64,000 nt of DNA, from the NCBI GenBank assembly GCA_964484325.1, contig CAZAEE010000001.1:1-64000 (forward strand), read 5' to 3'. A program made the position numbers and the translations under genes. The notes under the pieces are model-generated. The model made no database searches, was not told the origin of the DNA, and saw nothing but the letters and a program-made list of their open reading frames with translations. Shown piece by piece: positions 7,732 through 17,042 of this stretch (the first letter of the stretch is position 1; each line of letters begins with the position of its first letter). This DNA comes from CAYLXX01 sp964484325. GTDB lineage: Bacteria > Patescibacteriota > Microgenomatia > UBA1406 > GWC2-37-13.

Positions 7732-8175
7732 TTATGGTGCCGGAGGAGGTCCTAAAAGACTTGGGATTGTGATGGAACATGAGAGACCGAGACAAAGATG
7801 TCCACCGAATACAACTTGCTCCAATGTAACAATAACTGCCAAGACAACTGCGATAAGTATTACTCCAATAATCGCATTGGTTATCTTACTCTGGGCTTTT
7901 GAGACATTTTCTTTATCTCCTCCTGAAGTCACCCAGGCTAAGGCACCTAATAAAAGAAATAACAAAGCTGCAAGACCCGCAACTATAAAGAAAGCTCTAA
8001 TTGCGAAAGTTAATATTTGTGAAAGATTTGGAATAGTAAATCCCAATTTCCCTTGATCAACTAGGATGGTTGGATCTTGAGCTGATACTGCATTATGTGA
8101 GACAAACACAAAAAAACTTAAGAAAGTAAGAAATGAGGTAATAACTGAAGTAAATTTTTTCTTTAAAAGTGACAT
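7732..8175 (-). CDS. VirB2/TrbC-like pilin-type protein with signal peptide
   Basis: 147 residues: a signal peptide (residues 1-32, ending VSAQ), a short external part, then two membrane helices around the loop WVTSGGDKENVSKAQSKI. It is a paralogue of the 8225-8896 gene: both have LTFxIRAFFI and LEQVVF plus CLGLSC. Such proteins are pilin subunits of type IV secretion or conjugation machines; in CPR their partner genes are often absent. A GATAAT hexamer ends six bases before the ATG. Confidence 0.72.
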   Translation of the reverse strand: MSLLKKKFTSVITSFLTFLSFFVFVSHNAVSAQDPTILVDQGKLGFTIPNLSQILTFAIRAFFIVAGLAALLFLLLGALAWVTSGGDKENVSKAQSKITNAIIGVILIAVVLAVIVTLEQVVFGGHLCLGLSCSITIPSLLGPPPAP

Positions 8176-8224
8176 ATGGATATTATCGTAGCGCAGTAGA
8201 AAAATATTGTCAAGGGCAATCGTA

Positions 8225-8896
8225 TTATCTGCCTGTATTTGGGATAATTTCTTCGCCAGGAGGTAGTGTTAAGGTAACGTTTTGGTTATAAACACTACCA
8301 GGAACCGGAGTTGGAGTAACAGTAACTACGATAATAGCTGTACCGGGAGTAGGCGTCACAGTCACAACTACAACTTCCTGATCATTTAGCTGCAAACTAC
8401 CATTATCTGTTCCTGGTACTGATCCTGGCGCTCTCAGAAGACTGGGAATAGTAATCGGACAGGATAAACCCAAACATAATCTTCGTGCAAACACTACTTG
8501 CTCTAGTGTCACAATAAGCGCAAGCACGACAACAATCAAAATTACACCCACTATTGCTGAAGTAATTTTACTTTGGGCTTTGGAAATGTTTTCCTTATCC
8601 CCTCCTGAAGTAATCCAGGCCAATGCTCCAAGCAAAAGAAATACAAGCGCAACAAGGCCGGCAATAATAAAAAATGCCCGGATCGTGAATGTTAAAATTT
8701 CGGATAAACTAGGAATCCTGAATCCTAATTCACGCTGATTTACTTGAATAGCACATGATGGCTGAGGCGTCAGTGGACCAGTGGTTATGCATGATGAAGG
8801 GGGTGGTGGTACCGGTGTGTCAGTCTGGGCGAACGTCGGAGTGGCAAAAGTTACAAAAATTGTAACGAATAATAAAAAGAGATACAAGACTTTCAT
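8225..8896 (-). CDS. VirB2/TrbC-like protein with Thr-Pro tail and IPNTG end
   Basis: 223 residues: a signal peptide (1-23), a short linker, then the two-helix pilin core (residues ~68-140, loop WITSGGDKENISKAQSKI) nearly matching its neighbour. Unlike the neighbour it continues into a repeated VTVTPTP tail and ends LPPGEEIIPNTGR. IPNTG resembles a sortase-type motif, but no membrane anchor follows, so sortase processing of the usual kind is doubtful. A tandem duplication with C-terminal extension is the simplest history. Confidence 0.72.
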   Translation of the reverse strand: MKVLYLFLLFVTIFVTFATPTFAQTDTPVPPPPSSCITTGPLTPQPSCAIQVNQRELGFRIPSLSEILTFTIRAFFIIAGLVALVFLLLGALAWITSGGDKENISKAQSKITSAIVGVILIVVVLALIVTLEQVVFARRLCLGLSCPITIPSLLRAPGSVPGTDNGSLQLNDQEVVVVTVTPTPGTAIIVVTVTPTPVPGSVYNQNVTLTLPPGEEIIPNTGR

Positions 8897-9137
8897 GCTT
8901 TTAAGATTATTATAACAAACTCTGCCTGATTATTCCTCTCGAAATCAATACTGTAGAGCCTCAGAGAGATGTTTCTTACTTATCTCCTCATGACCAGGAT
9001 GGGGACCATCGAAAGAATTCGAGCCAACATAAGACAGATATTTTATACAAGTTTCTGATATTTTTCGATGGACCATACACCACATTTCAGAAAACCATTT
9101 GCCTTGCTTGCATTTTTCTACTAATATAATCATATAT

Positions 9138-9731
9138 ATGACATTTTTGCGTGCGCTGCCGTTTTTTCTCATTATTTTACTTGCTTTAATTATTCCTCGA
9201 AATGCTTATGCCGCTGTCGCTTTTGATCTGGTGCCACCGAGTGGTCCTCTGACAAGGGGTCAGGATGTTCAGTTTATCATCGACATCGATACTCAAGGAA
9301 GTTCAGTGACCTCGGCTGCCATTGGACTGCAATATGATACTCAATATCTACAATACAAAAGCGCCACCCAGGGTGACGCCATGTCTAGCTTAACCGTCAC
9401 TCAATCTGATGCGTCAACTCTTTCCCTATCAGGCACAAACCCATCTGGATTTAATGGCGCCGGCACATTTGCCTATGTTACTTTCACGTTAATTGCGACT
9501 GCTCCCGGATCTACGGAACTTTGTACTCTTGTTCCTGTTGCCCAATCTCCAACTCCTATTCCTTCATCTGGCCCCCAACCAACTCAACTGCCACAAACAG
9601 GCGAAACAGTCATGGGTACCCGGGCCGCCGCCGCCGGTGGTGTCCTTCTTATGAGTGCTATCGGTTTTTATATCTGGCATAATCGAAATAAATATGAAAG
9701 TAAGCCCAGTAAACATAAAAAACATGCATGA
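9138..9731 (+). CDS. Cohesin-domain surface protein with LPQTG anchor
   Basis: 197 residues from ATG 9138. Signal peptide 1-25 (ends AYA), then a cohesin-like beta-sandwich (FDLVPPSGPLTRGQDVQFII, LQYDTQYLQY, FAYVTFTL) at about 27-145, a short Pro-rich linker, LPQTGE, a hydrophobic helix and a basic tail: the classical sortase-anchored layout. Cohesins bind dockerins; two dockerin proteins lie at 26796-32605. Earlier in-frame ATG 9099 adds residues before the signal peptide and is rejected; TATAAT at 9125-9130 ends seven bases before ATG 9138. The stop overlaps the next gene (ATGA). Confidence 0.8.
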   Translation: MTFLRALPFFLIILLALIIPRNAYAAVAFDLVPPSGPLTRGQDVQFIIDIDTQGSSVTSAAIGLQYDTQYLQYKSATQGDAMSSLTVTQSDASTLSLSGTNPSGFNGAGTFAYVTFTLIATAPGSTELCTLVPVAQSPTPIPSSGPQPTQLPQTGETVMGTRAAAAGGVLLMSAIGFYIWHNRNKYESKPSKHKKHA

Positions 9732-12301
9732 TAAAAAAATTACTTTTGCTCCTCGTATCGATAGTTGTCATCTGGAAAATTATTCCAGCTTCTTACGCTG
9801 CTAATAGTTCCTCCGATATAGAACCTCTTAATCTATCAATACGTCAATGCGATGCGGCCAATATTTGTCCAACAGGTTTCAGCGATGTATATGCCAGAAA
9901 CGGTGAACGCTGCGCCACCGACCTAACAGACTTCAAAAATAATCCTGTAACAACACATTACTGGGCAGAAGATCCCGAGTTAACTGCCCAGGGAAAAGCG
10001 AACGAACGGGCACGGGAATTTATCTATTGGGTACTAAATAAAAATGCGATCGACGATCATCCTGGTCTTCGGGATATCTGGAAAACCAGCCGTAATATCG
10101 CATATTTTCTCATCGTGCTTGTTGCTGCTATTTTGGGAATCGGATTTATCGTTGGCCAACGAACAAATTTTCAAGTTAATATCAAAATCTGGCCATCAAT
10201 CGGTAAAATTGCAGTCGCACTCCTTTACATCACCTTTTCGGCAGCGATAGTAATATTTCTGATTCAGCTTTCTGAAGTCTTAATGAAGTTTTTTATCGAA
10301 CATCTCGGAGGAAAAGACTTATTTACGATTTACTTCACTGATTTGAATGGTCAACCTGGAGGAAGCAGCGAAAGTAACTATGTCAACTTCGTCGGCTGTC
10401 GCGATCTTAATATCCGTGTTCAGGAATCTGCTAGAACCGAAATTTTTATGTTTAAAGCCACCAACATCACCTATTACATTATGGGGAGTATGATTTTATT
10501 GAGAAAAATTCTTCTGTGGTTCATGTTATTTGTTTCGCCATTCTTGGCAGTTCTTTTCCCGTTTGTTTTCATCCGTAACATTGGCTGGATCTGGATCGGC
10601 GTCTTTTTTCAATGGTTATTTTATGGTCCACTCTTTGCCCTATTTTTAGGAGCACTCGCCACTATTTGGAAAAACGGCATTCCATTCACTTTCGATTTTT
10701 CCCGGGTGAATAACGCTTTAGGCTACGTCTATCCAACTGCCATTAATATCGTTTATGGTGGTCCGGCCCAACAGGGTGACGCAAAACATATTAGTATTTT
10801 AAATAACGGCAGTTACGTTGATACCTTCACAGAATATGTCATTACCCTTATAATGCTCTGGGCGGTCATCTTTTTCCCTTGGTGGTTACTGCGAATTTTT
10901 AGAGATTACTGTTGTGATGGTATCGCTGCTATGAAAAATATTTTGCTTTCGATGTATGATCAAATGCGTGGCACTCCCCAAGGACCTTCTCCTTCACCTT
11001 CACCGGTTCCCACTGGTCTTAAGACCACGATAAAAATGCCCAAAGAAGTAGAAATACCGCTGAAAGTGAAGATTGAGACAATTGAAGAAATAAAAAAATC
11101 ACGGACCGAGGACATTACGAGATCGTTAAACTTACATGCTACAAAATTAACAGATATTGCTCGTTTTGAAACAGAAAAATCGACGCGTGACACAGTTCAA
11201 AAACATCTTGATTATCTCTCAAATCCGCTTAAGGCAGAAACCCCGGCTGAGCGCCAGAAGTTTATGAATCTGCGTGCTGAGTTGTTTAACCGAGCTGTGC
11301 GAGATGATCAAGTAGCCAGGCAAGTACTTTCGGCAACATCTACTTCTGCCGTTGAAAAAATCCAGCGCCGTGAGGATATGTTGAAAACGACACCGACTGC
11401 CACACCTATTACTCATGTTGTTTCAGTCAAAGTCCAGATTCCTCAAGATAAAATCGCCTCAATCAACAGCACGTTAGTGACAACACTCTCTGCCAATAAT
11501 AAACTACTAAACAATATTGCCCAAAATACTCAGACAACTGCTCAACAAGTTCAACAAATCTTGACACTTTTCAAAGCCCAAACCAACCAACCAAGGTCAG
11601 CTCCGGCAACCATGATAGACCAGATTGCCAAGGAAGCAGGCGTCCAAAAAGAAACCGTCATAAAAGTTATCCAGAATGTTGCCGAAGCCGTAAGAACAAA
11701 TAAAGACGTTGCAGACGAAGTTGCCAAAAAAGAAAATATTAAACCTGAACAACTTGAACAAATTCTTCAAACTCAAGTTCCAATTCTCACTGAACCTGAA
11801 AAACACATCGAGGAGTCGATCGTCATGCCTTCTTCAATCTCAATCGAAGACTATGAGGAAGTAAAAAACATGTGGAAACAGCAGTATGAGCGCGGTGAAG
11901 TACCGATCACTGAAAATATTCCGACCCGTCAGCAATGGGTCGAGCATGATATCGTCAATATTACAAATACTTTAAATAAACTGCTTTCACCAAATGAAGA
12001 ACTTCGACAACAGGGACTTGATGAACTCGGGTATATTTTACCAATATTTCTTATCAATAACTTAAAGGGTGAAGAACTACTCGTCTATTTGAAGGCGAAG
12101 CTGGAAGCAGCAAAGGATGTTAAAGACAGACTGTTCCAGGAAAAAGAAACGAAAGAGAAAGCTAAGGAAGCGAAAAAAGAGGAAGAACTGGTTGATGTTG
12201 CTCAACCTAAAAGAGAAGAAGCCGCTAAAACTATGACTCTGTCGGAGGAACTACCAATCAACTCCACTCCAGTAGATACAAAGAAAATCTCTGGAAAGTA
12301 A
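9728..12301 (+). CDS. VirB6/TrbL-like multi-span membrane protein with long coiled-coil tail
   Basis: 857 residues. Signal peptide (~1-24), a Cys-containing external part, then about six membrane helices between residues ~120 and ~395, and a long charged cytoplasmic or external tail (~410-857) that is helical and Gln/Lys/Glu-rich. The helix layout with the large N-terminal hydrophobic half recalls VirB6/TrbL channel proteins of type IV secretion systems. The three VirB2-like genes next door support this. No VirB4 or other ATPase is in the window. Translationally coupled to the cohesin gene. Confidence 0.6.
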   Translation: MIKKLLLLLVSIVVIWKIIPASYAANSSSDIEPLNLSIRQCDAANICPTGFSDVYARNGERCATDLTDFKNNPVTTHYWAEDPELTAQGKANERAREFIYWVLNKNAIDDHPGLRDIWKTSRNIAYFLIVLVAAILGIGFIVGQRTNFQVNIKIWPSIGKIAVALLYITFSAAIVIFLIQLSEVLMKFFIEHLGGKDLFTIYFTDLNGQPGGSSESNYVNFVGCRDLNIRVQESARTEIFMFKATNITYYIMGSMILLRKILLWFMLFVSPFLAVLFPFVFIRNIGWIWIGVFFQWLFYGPLFALFLGALATIWKNGIPFTFDFSRVNNALGYVYPTAINIVYGGPAQQGDAKHISILNNGSYVDTFTEYVITLIMLWAVIFFPWWLLRIFRDYCCDGIAAMKNILLSMYDQMRGTPQGPSPSPSPVPTGLKTTIKMPKEVEIPLKVKIETIEEIKKSRTEDITRSLNLHATKLTDIARFETEKSTRDTVQKHLDYLSNPLKAETPAERQKFMNLRAELFNRAVRDDQVARQVLSATSTSAVEKIQRREDMLKTTPTATPITHVVSVKVQIPQDKIASINSTLVTTLSANNKLLNNIAQNTQTTAQQVQQILTLFKAQTNQPRSAPATMIDQIAKEAGVQKETVIKVIQNVAEAVRTNKDVADEVAKKENIKPEQLEQILQTQVPILTEPEKHIEESIVMPSSISIEDYEEVKNMWKQQYERGEVPITENIPTRQQWVEHDIVNITNTLNKLLSPNEELRQQGLDELGYILPIFLINNLKGEELLVYLKAKLEAAKDVKDRLFQEKETKEKAKEAKKEEELVDVAQPKREEAAKTMTLSEELPINSTPVDTKKISGK

Positions 12302-12304
12302 TAC

Positions 12305-14269
12305 TTATTTAACGAAGGTATTGACTGCTGATTTAAAAAGTGAGGTAATTCTTTCGAACATTATCTCTTTATAGTTAGGATCTAGAGGAATATTGTATTC
12401 GTGAATTTTACCTTTCTGAGTGAACTCCTGACCATAATAGATATTCTTATACTGTCCATAGCTACCCTCTCCTTTCACTTCGGCAGGGAACGAATAGTGG
12501 TCCTTTTTCACAATTAGTTTATATGAACCATCTGGTACATAGAAAGAAAATGCACCATCCGTTTTTGTAATATACGGATTATGCAGACCGCCACCCAGCA
12601 CATCATTGTCTGTTACAAGTACAAATTTACCGGCATCTGTTTTTTTAAGAAGTGTCACCTCGGCTCCTTCAATTGGCTTCAACGATTTGCTGTCAAAAAT
12701 TGCTCCTCGCGGATCCCAGCGAATCATAACGCACTTTTTACTCGTAGTATCATACTGAAGTGTCCCCTGTTTCTGACTGAAGGCATTGCCCGTTTGAGGG
12801 CCATTGGGATCGTACCAGTTCATCGCAAAAAAGAGTCTGTTGACGTTGTCTGTCGTATAGCTCTCCCATTCATAGGTACCGATATTGCCGTTGTTGTTTG
12901 CTGAAGAAGGAATAGGGTTATTCGCTAGAGTTAATCCATCTGCCTTGTATATACCATTGTATCGATACCCATAGTTTCTGGCCAAATCAATTAAGTTTCC
13001 TCGACCTATTGTACTATCATCAAGCGGTGCATTTCCGGTAGTACATTTTTGTATGGTAAACGCCGGTCTTCGTGGATCAGGTACCCGCAAGCATTCAAAT
13101 ACGTACGTGTTCGTCCCTGTCAAAGGCTTCACGTCTGCTTTTGAAGATATTTTTGCACGGTGATCAACAACTCCCTGTCCGGAACAACCACCTGCTGAAC
13201 ATGGTTTACTATCAAGACAGACCCATCGTTGTGACAGTCTGGCTGTTGGATCCTGTCCTCTAGCAGGCGTTGGAGTTGGTACCGCTGGATTCACCGTCGG
13301 AGTTGGCGGTGTACTAATTTCGGTTGTCGGTTGTACAGGTGTTGGAGAAGCAGCTGGCGTTGAAGTTGGCGCTGGCGTTGTCAGCGGGAGACAACGATTG
13401 ACAAACCAGTTGCGTCCTTCGCGACAACAAACTGCTGTGACTTCTCCCCAACGGTACGACCAACAAACATCTCCATGTTGATCTGGGGTAGGAATAGGTA
13501 CGCCACGCGGAGCACTACAAGCTCTTCCCGGTACACAACCGCCACCTTGACAATTACAGACTCCGGCAACACACAACCCGCCTCCACATTGCTCAGGACC
13601 TGAACAAATATTTCCATCAATACATTGTGCCGGCGTCACTGTTGGCGCAGGCGTACCTGTCGGAACCGGTGTCCCAGTATTTGCAGGTGGAATAGGTGTT
13701 GCAGTAGCGTTTGATTGATAGCAAGTATGGGTAGTCTCATTACACGAATCACCACAACCTGGTCTAGCTCGACAGTCTTGTGCACCGAAACAAAGTCCGC
13801 ACTGAGGTGAAGTAGGAAACGGAGTCATTGTTGGAGCCGGCGTATTTGTTGGTCGAGGTGTTGCAGTTGGTGTAGAAGTCGGCGCAGGACAATTTACATA
13901 AACATTATTGGGAATGTCGTTACCATTTTGTCCGCTGTTACCTTCTTGAGTTGCAGTACAACCTGCAGGTAAACTTGTTGACAAAGAAACATGATTGCTG
14001 ACAGTACAATCACAGTTAGCCAACGTATACGTATCAGAACCATTATAGCTAATAACTTTTCTATCTCCGACACACCATGGCTGTGCCGGTGGAGGTGGAT
14101 ATCTTCCACGTGCACAACTTAAAGTTATTGAACCACTGCTCCAGTTATTTTTATAAATAGTTCCAAAAAAATTAAGACAGGACGGTGCCGCTGCTTGGAC
14201 TTCTTTCGTGAAAGTTAGTCCGAAAAAAAATAGCAAGATAAAAACTGCGGCAATTAATATTTTTTTCAT
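12305..14269 (-). CDS. Secreted Cys-rich surface protein with carboxypeptidase-regulatory-like domain
   Basis: 654 residues. Signal peptide 1-26. The N-terminal half has many cysteines in short modules (CGLCFGAQDCRARPGCGDSC, CQGGGCVPGRACS) separated by Thr-Pro linkers (TPTATPRPTNTPAPT). The C-terminal part (~520-640) has a beta-sandwich of the carboxypeptidase-regulatory type (PIEGAEVTLLKK, TKTDGAFSFYVPDGSYKLIV). Probably an adhesin or wall protein on the outside of the cell. Convergent with the VirB6-like gene, three bases apart. Confidence 0.7.
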   Translation of the reverse strand: MKKILIAAVFILLFFFGLTFTKEVQAAAPSCLNFFGTIYKNNWSSGSITLSCARGRYPPPPAQPWCVGDRKVISYNGSDTYTLANCDCTVSNHVSLSTSLPAGCTATQEGNSGQNGNDIPNNVYVNCPAPTSTPTATPRPTNTPAPTMTPFPTSPQCGLCFGAQDCRARPGCGDSCNETTHTCYQSNATATPIPPANTGTPVPTGTPAPTVTPAQCIDGNICSGPEQCGGGLCVAGVCNCQGGGCVPGRACSAPRGVPIPTPDQHGDVCWSYRWGEVTAVCCREGRNWFVNRCLPLTTPAPTSTPAASPTPVQPTTEISTPPTPTVNPAVPTPTPARGQDPTARLSQRWVCLDSKPCSAGGCSGQGVVDHRAKISSKADVKPLTGTNTYVFECLRVPDPRRPAFTIQKCTTGNAPLDDSTIGRGNLIDLARNYGYRYNGIYKADGLTLANNPIPSSANNNGNIGTYEWESYTTDNVNRLFFAMNWYDPNGPQTGNAFSQKQGTLQYDTTSKKCVMIRWDPRGAIFDSKSLKPIEGAEVTLLKKTDAGKFVLVTDNDVLGGGLHNPYITKTDGAFSFYVPDGSYKLIVKKDHYSFPAEVKGEGSYGQYKNIYYGQEFTQKGKIHEYNIPLDPNYKEIMFERITSLFKSAVNTFVK

Positions 14270-14271
14270 AG

Positions 14272-15198
14272 TTATTTCGCTAAATCAGCTGATTTACTCT
14301 GTAACCAGTCATCAAATGTTTTGTATTGTGAATGATTGACTGTTAAAACTTGAATTATGAATCCCCCAGACCCATCCTCGCTCTCGACTCGTTTTATATC
14401 TCCTTCATTGGAATTAAATAGTGTATCAAATAGTGATTTAGTGTTTGACTGTTTTTGGTAAATATAAACACGAGGATTATTTAACAAAAACTTATTCGAA
14501 GTACTGTCTACAATGTAACCATTGACTCCCATGATCGACTTCATAACCGGGTGATTTTTATTGATAGCATCTGCGATTGCGAACGGAGCCTCACCATGTT
14601 GCAGTCGTGCTAAAACTTCATTTAAAACTGTTACTCCTTCTTGTCGCTGTTGATCGAATGTCGCATTCTGGTCGTCAGAAAAACCCTCCTTAGTCGAGAT
14701 CGGCGGTACCCAAAAACCGATGACATACGCGGTTCGAGACTCAACATTTTTGGCAGTTAACTTATCTTGCAGCAATGTGTACTTAATCCCATCCTTGAAC
14801 GTATCTGGTATAGAGTTAAAATCTTGAGGAAATTGATACTGCGCGGCCGCTTTTATCTCGTCTGTTGAGACGGTAATATTTTGCTTGGCTGCTTCACTAT
14901 CCATAATGACTCTTTTTTTTGTTTGATCTAAAACATTTTGAACCACATTATTATTCCCGGCCGCACTACCATACTGTTTCACTGCTTCACTATGCACATC
15001 ATTTGAATAAATTGATTTGCCATCAACTGTTGCCAGTACTTTATTCTTCACAGATTGGGAAGGTGTAATCTGACCTTGATTACCACTTTCGTTTCTTTTT
15101 ACATTAAGGACTAAAACACTCACAAAAAGAACAATTATAAGAACTCCGCATATAATCCAGATAGTTCTATTTTGAAAAAAATTATTCGTTGGTCCCAT
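14272..15198 (-). CDS. SurA/PrsA-like membrane-anchored foldase
   Basis: 308 residues: a membrane anchor at ~12-32, then VLATVDGKSIYSNDVHSEAV, the typical opening of the SurA N-terminal chaperone domain, with a following helical region (VLDQTKKRVIMDSEAAKQNI). The rest is less clear and a canonical parvulin isomerase domain is not obvious. It would help fold exported proteins such as the Cys-rich protein downstream, with which it is closely spaced (two bases) and probably co-transcribed. Confidence 0.65.
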   Translation of the reverse strand: MGPTNNFFQNRTIWIICGVLIIVLFVSVLVLNVKRNESGNQGQITPSQSVKNKVLATVDGKSIYSNDVHSEAVKQYGSAAGNNNVVQNVLDQTKKRVIMDSEAAKQNITVSTDEIKAAAQYQFPQDFNSIPDTFKDGIKYTLLQDKLTAKNVESRTAYVIGFWVPPISTKEGFSDDQNATFDQQRQEGVTVLNEVLARLQHGEAPFAIADAINKNHPVMKSIMGVNGYIVDSTSNKFLLNNPRVYIYQKQSNTKSLFDTLFNSNEGDIKRVESEDGSGGFIIQVLTVNHSQYKTFDDWLQSKSADLAK

Positions 15199-15199
15199 A

Positions 15200-16150
15200 C
15201 TATTGAATATTTGACTTTGCGATAAATTGATTGGCTAAAATATGTATTGGTAAATGATTACCATCTTTTTTTGATAAATAAAATGCAGCATACGCATAAT
15301 CTTGAGGAGCATTTTTTTCGACATCATATTCTTGCAAGGACAGAACATCAGAAAACTGTCCCACCAATAATCTTTGCACCCAATTGTAATAATCTGGATC
15401 TGAAACAAGCGGTGGATACAACGAGCGATTGGTAAATATCTGAGATTGATCACCATTATTTAGAAGTATCATTGTATTATCAGCATTCACCTTATCTACT
15501 ATTGTACTTTTATTAGTTAAACTTTGAGCATCGGTAACATATTGATTAACTTTTTGCTGAGCAAATGACCTTAACTCCGCCTCACTTTTACCAATTTTTG
15601 AAATATTCTCTGGTCTTACATGCGCAAATCGGGCTTTTATATAAAAACCGCTTATCTTAATTTCTTTTGTATTGTAATCTTGGAGCTGTTGATGATAGTC
15701 ATTATCAAGACTCGTGAAGTCATCGATGCTCATATTTTCCTGATATCTTGGCGATACTTTCGCCGGCTCATTGTTTTTATAATAGTCATTCATGGCCAGC
15801 CATGAAATCAAAGACTGATTAATGGTCGCCAACAGTTCATCCTGTGAAAGACTCGGATACAACTTCTCGGCTTGAGTAAGTACTTTCTCCTGATCAACGG
15901 AAGTCGCATTAATCTTGGCAGGCAAAAAGTTGATGTCTTCCAATCCGGTAAACTTAGAGTCAGTCGGCGGATGATACGTCAATAACCCCTGATGATCTAT
16001 CTGATTTAAAGGCGCTGTTGTCGGGGTGTTTGCGATATTGGAGATGCCTTGTTTATTTGTTAAAATTACGCCAACAATTATAAGGAATAAAAGAAGTACT
16101 CCTCCTATAGCAATGAGAACTTTATTACCAGATGATAACGTTGGTTGCAT
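15200..16150 (-). CDS. Membrane-anchored extracytoplasmic protein of unknown function
   Basis: 316 residues: a membrane anchor at ~10-30 and a soluble external domain with no family I recognise. It precedes the SurA-like gene by one base and has a similar size and topology; both have a helical region of repeated charged segments. This may be a divergent second foldase, but I see no SurA signature. A TACTAT hexamer about ten bases before the ATG is the likely promoter for the three-gene run down to 12305. Confidence 0.55.
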   Translation of the reverse strand: MQPTLSSGNKVLIAIGGVLLLFLIIVGVILTNKQGISNIANTPTTAPLNQIDHQGLLTYHPPTDSKFTGLEDINFLPAKINATSVDQEKVLTQAEKLYPSLSQDELLATINQSLISWLAMNDYYKNNEPAKVSPRYQENMSIDDFTSLDNDYHQQLQDYNTKEIKISGFYIKARFAHVRPENISKIGKSEAELRSFAQQKVNQYVTDAQSLTNKSTIVDKVNADNTMILLNNGDQSQIFTNRSLYPPLVSDPDYYNWVQRLLVGQFSDVLSLQEYDVEKNAPQDYAYAAFYLSKKDGNHLPIHILANQFIAKSNIQ

Positions 16151-16218
16151 TTCTATTTACATAGTACACCAAACCTGAGTCGATTTGCAAGAATAATCGT
16201 TGAATGGTACTATAAGAT

Positions 16219-17037
16219 ATGCTTTCAACTTACTTGATATCACTGAGGGAGTTTTTGGAGGTCTTTCTTATCATTGGAGTTTTTGTCGGAATATCAAAAA
16301 AACTGTCCTTACATCGAGAAAAAGAGATCATCGGTGCCAGTATTTTGGGAATTCTCATCTCATTTATACTGCCTATTGGTGTTTTCATGCTCGGAGATAA
16401 AGCCGCCAAAATATTTACCGAAGATAGAGCCGATTTGATAGAAGGATATCTTATGGTTTTTTCGGGTTTTTTTATCGCCTATGTCATTTTTTCTCTTCAT
16501 AATTTATTCGCTTTGAAACGGTCTAAGCTCGTTATCGATACTCATCAAAAGTTACAAAAGAATATATTTAATGTGTCTCTGTTTTTGACGATCGTTTTTT
16601 TTATTATTCGCGAGGGGTTTGAAATTGCCTTATTTACTGCTACAACGTCGCTTTTTTCCAAGTTTATGGGAAACGTCACTGGTTTGTTTCTTGGTTTTGC
16701 GACTTCAGCGGTTTTTGGACTGTTAACGTTCATTACCTACGTTAAATTTCCTATTAGCAAAGTTTTTAGATATACAGAATATCTCATTGTTCTTCTTGGT
16801 GCTGTTCTCGTTAAGAATGGAATCGCAACACTGGCCGAAAAACACATGAACATCGATATTGCCACATTTTTACCGATTCCCCTGCGATTTTTGCCTTCTG
16901 AATCTACCTTAACTGGCCATTTTTTATCAAACATCTTCGGGATTGAAAGAGATTTCAGCTTAATGAAACTTGTCATAATGCTCGGGTACTTTTCACTAAT
17001 CTATTTCATGTTTTTGCGAAAGAAGAAATCTCTTTAA
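16219..17037 (+). CDS. FTR1-family iron permease
   Basis: 272 residues with about seven membrane helices. Two REXXE motifs, REFLE at residues 9-13 and REGFE near residue 135, each inside a membrane helix, are the iron-binding signature of FTR1/EfeU permeases. The protein imports iron; bacterial versions usually work with a periplasmic oxidase or binding protein, and none is adjacent here. A TATAAG/TACTAT hexamer lies directly before the ATG. Confidence 0.85.
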   Translation: MLSTYLISLREFLEVFLIIGVFVGISKKLSLHREKEIIGASILGILISFILPIGVFMLGDKAAKIFTEDRADLIEGYLMVFSGFFIAYVIFSLHNLFALKRSKLVIDTHQKLQKNIFNVSLFLTIVFFIIREGFEIALFTATTSLFSKFMGNVTGLFLGFATSAVFGLLTFITYVKFPISKVFRYTEYLIVLLGAVLVKNGIATLAEKHMNIDIATFLPIPLRFLPSESTLTGHFLSNIFGIERDFSLMKLVIMLGYFSLIYFMFLRKKKSL

Positions 17038-17042
17038 AGAAT

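Noticed and set aside
7667..8056. Plus-strand frame of 129 residues
   Set aside because: Fully antisense to the VirB2-like gene 7732-8175, whose signal peptide, helices and paralogue are clear.
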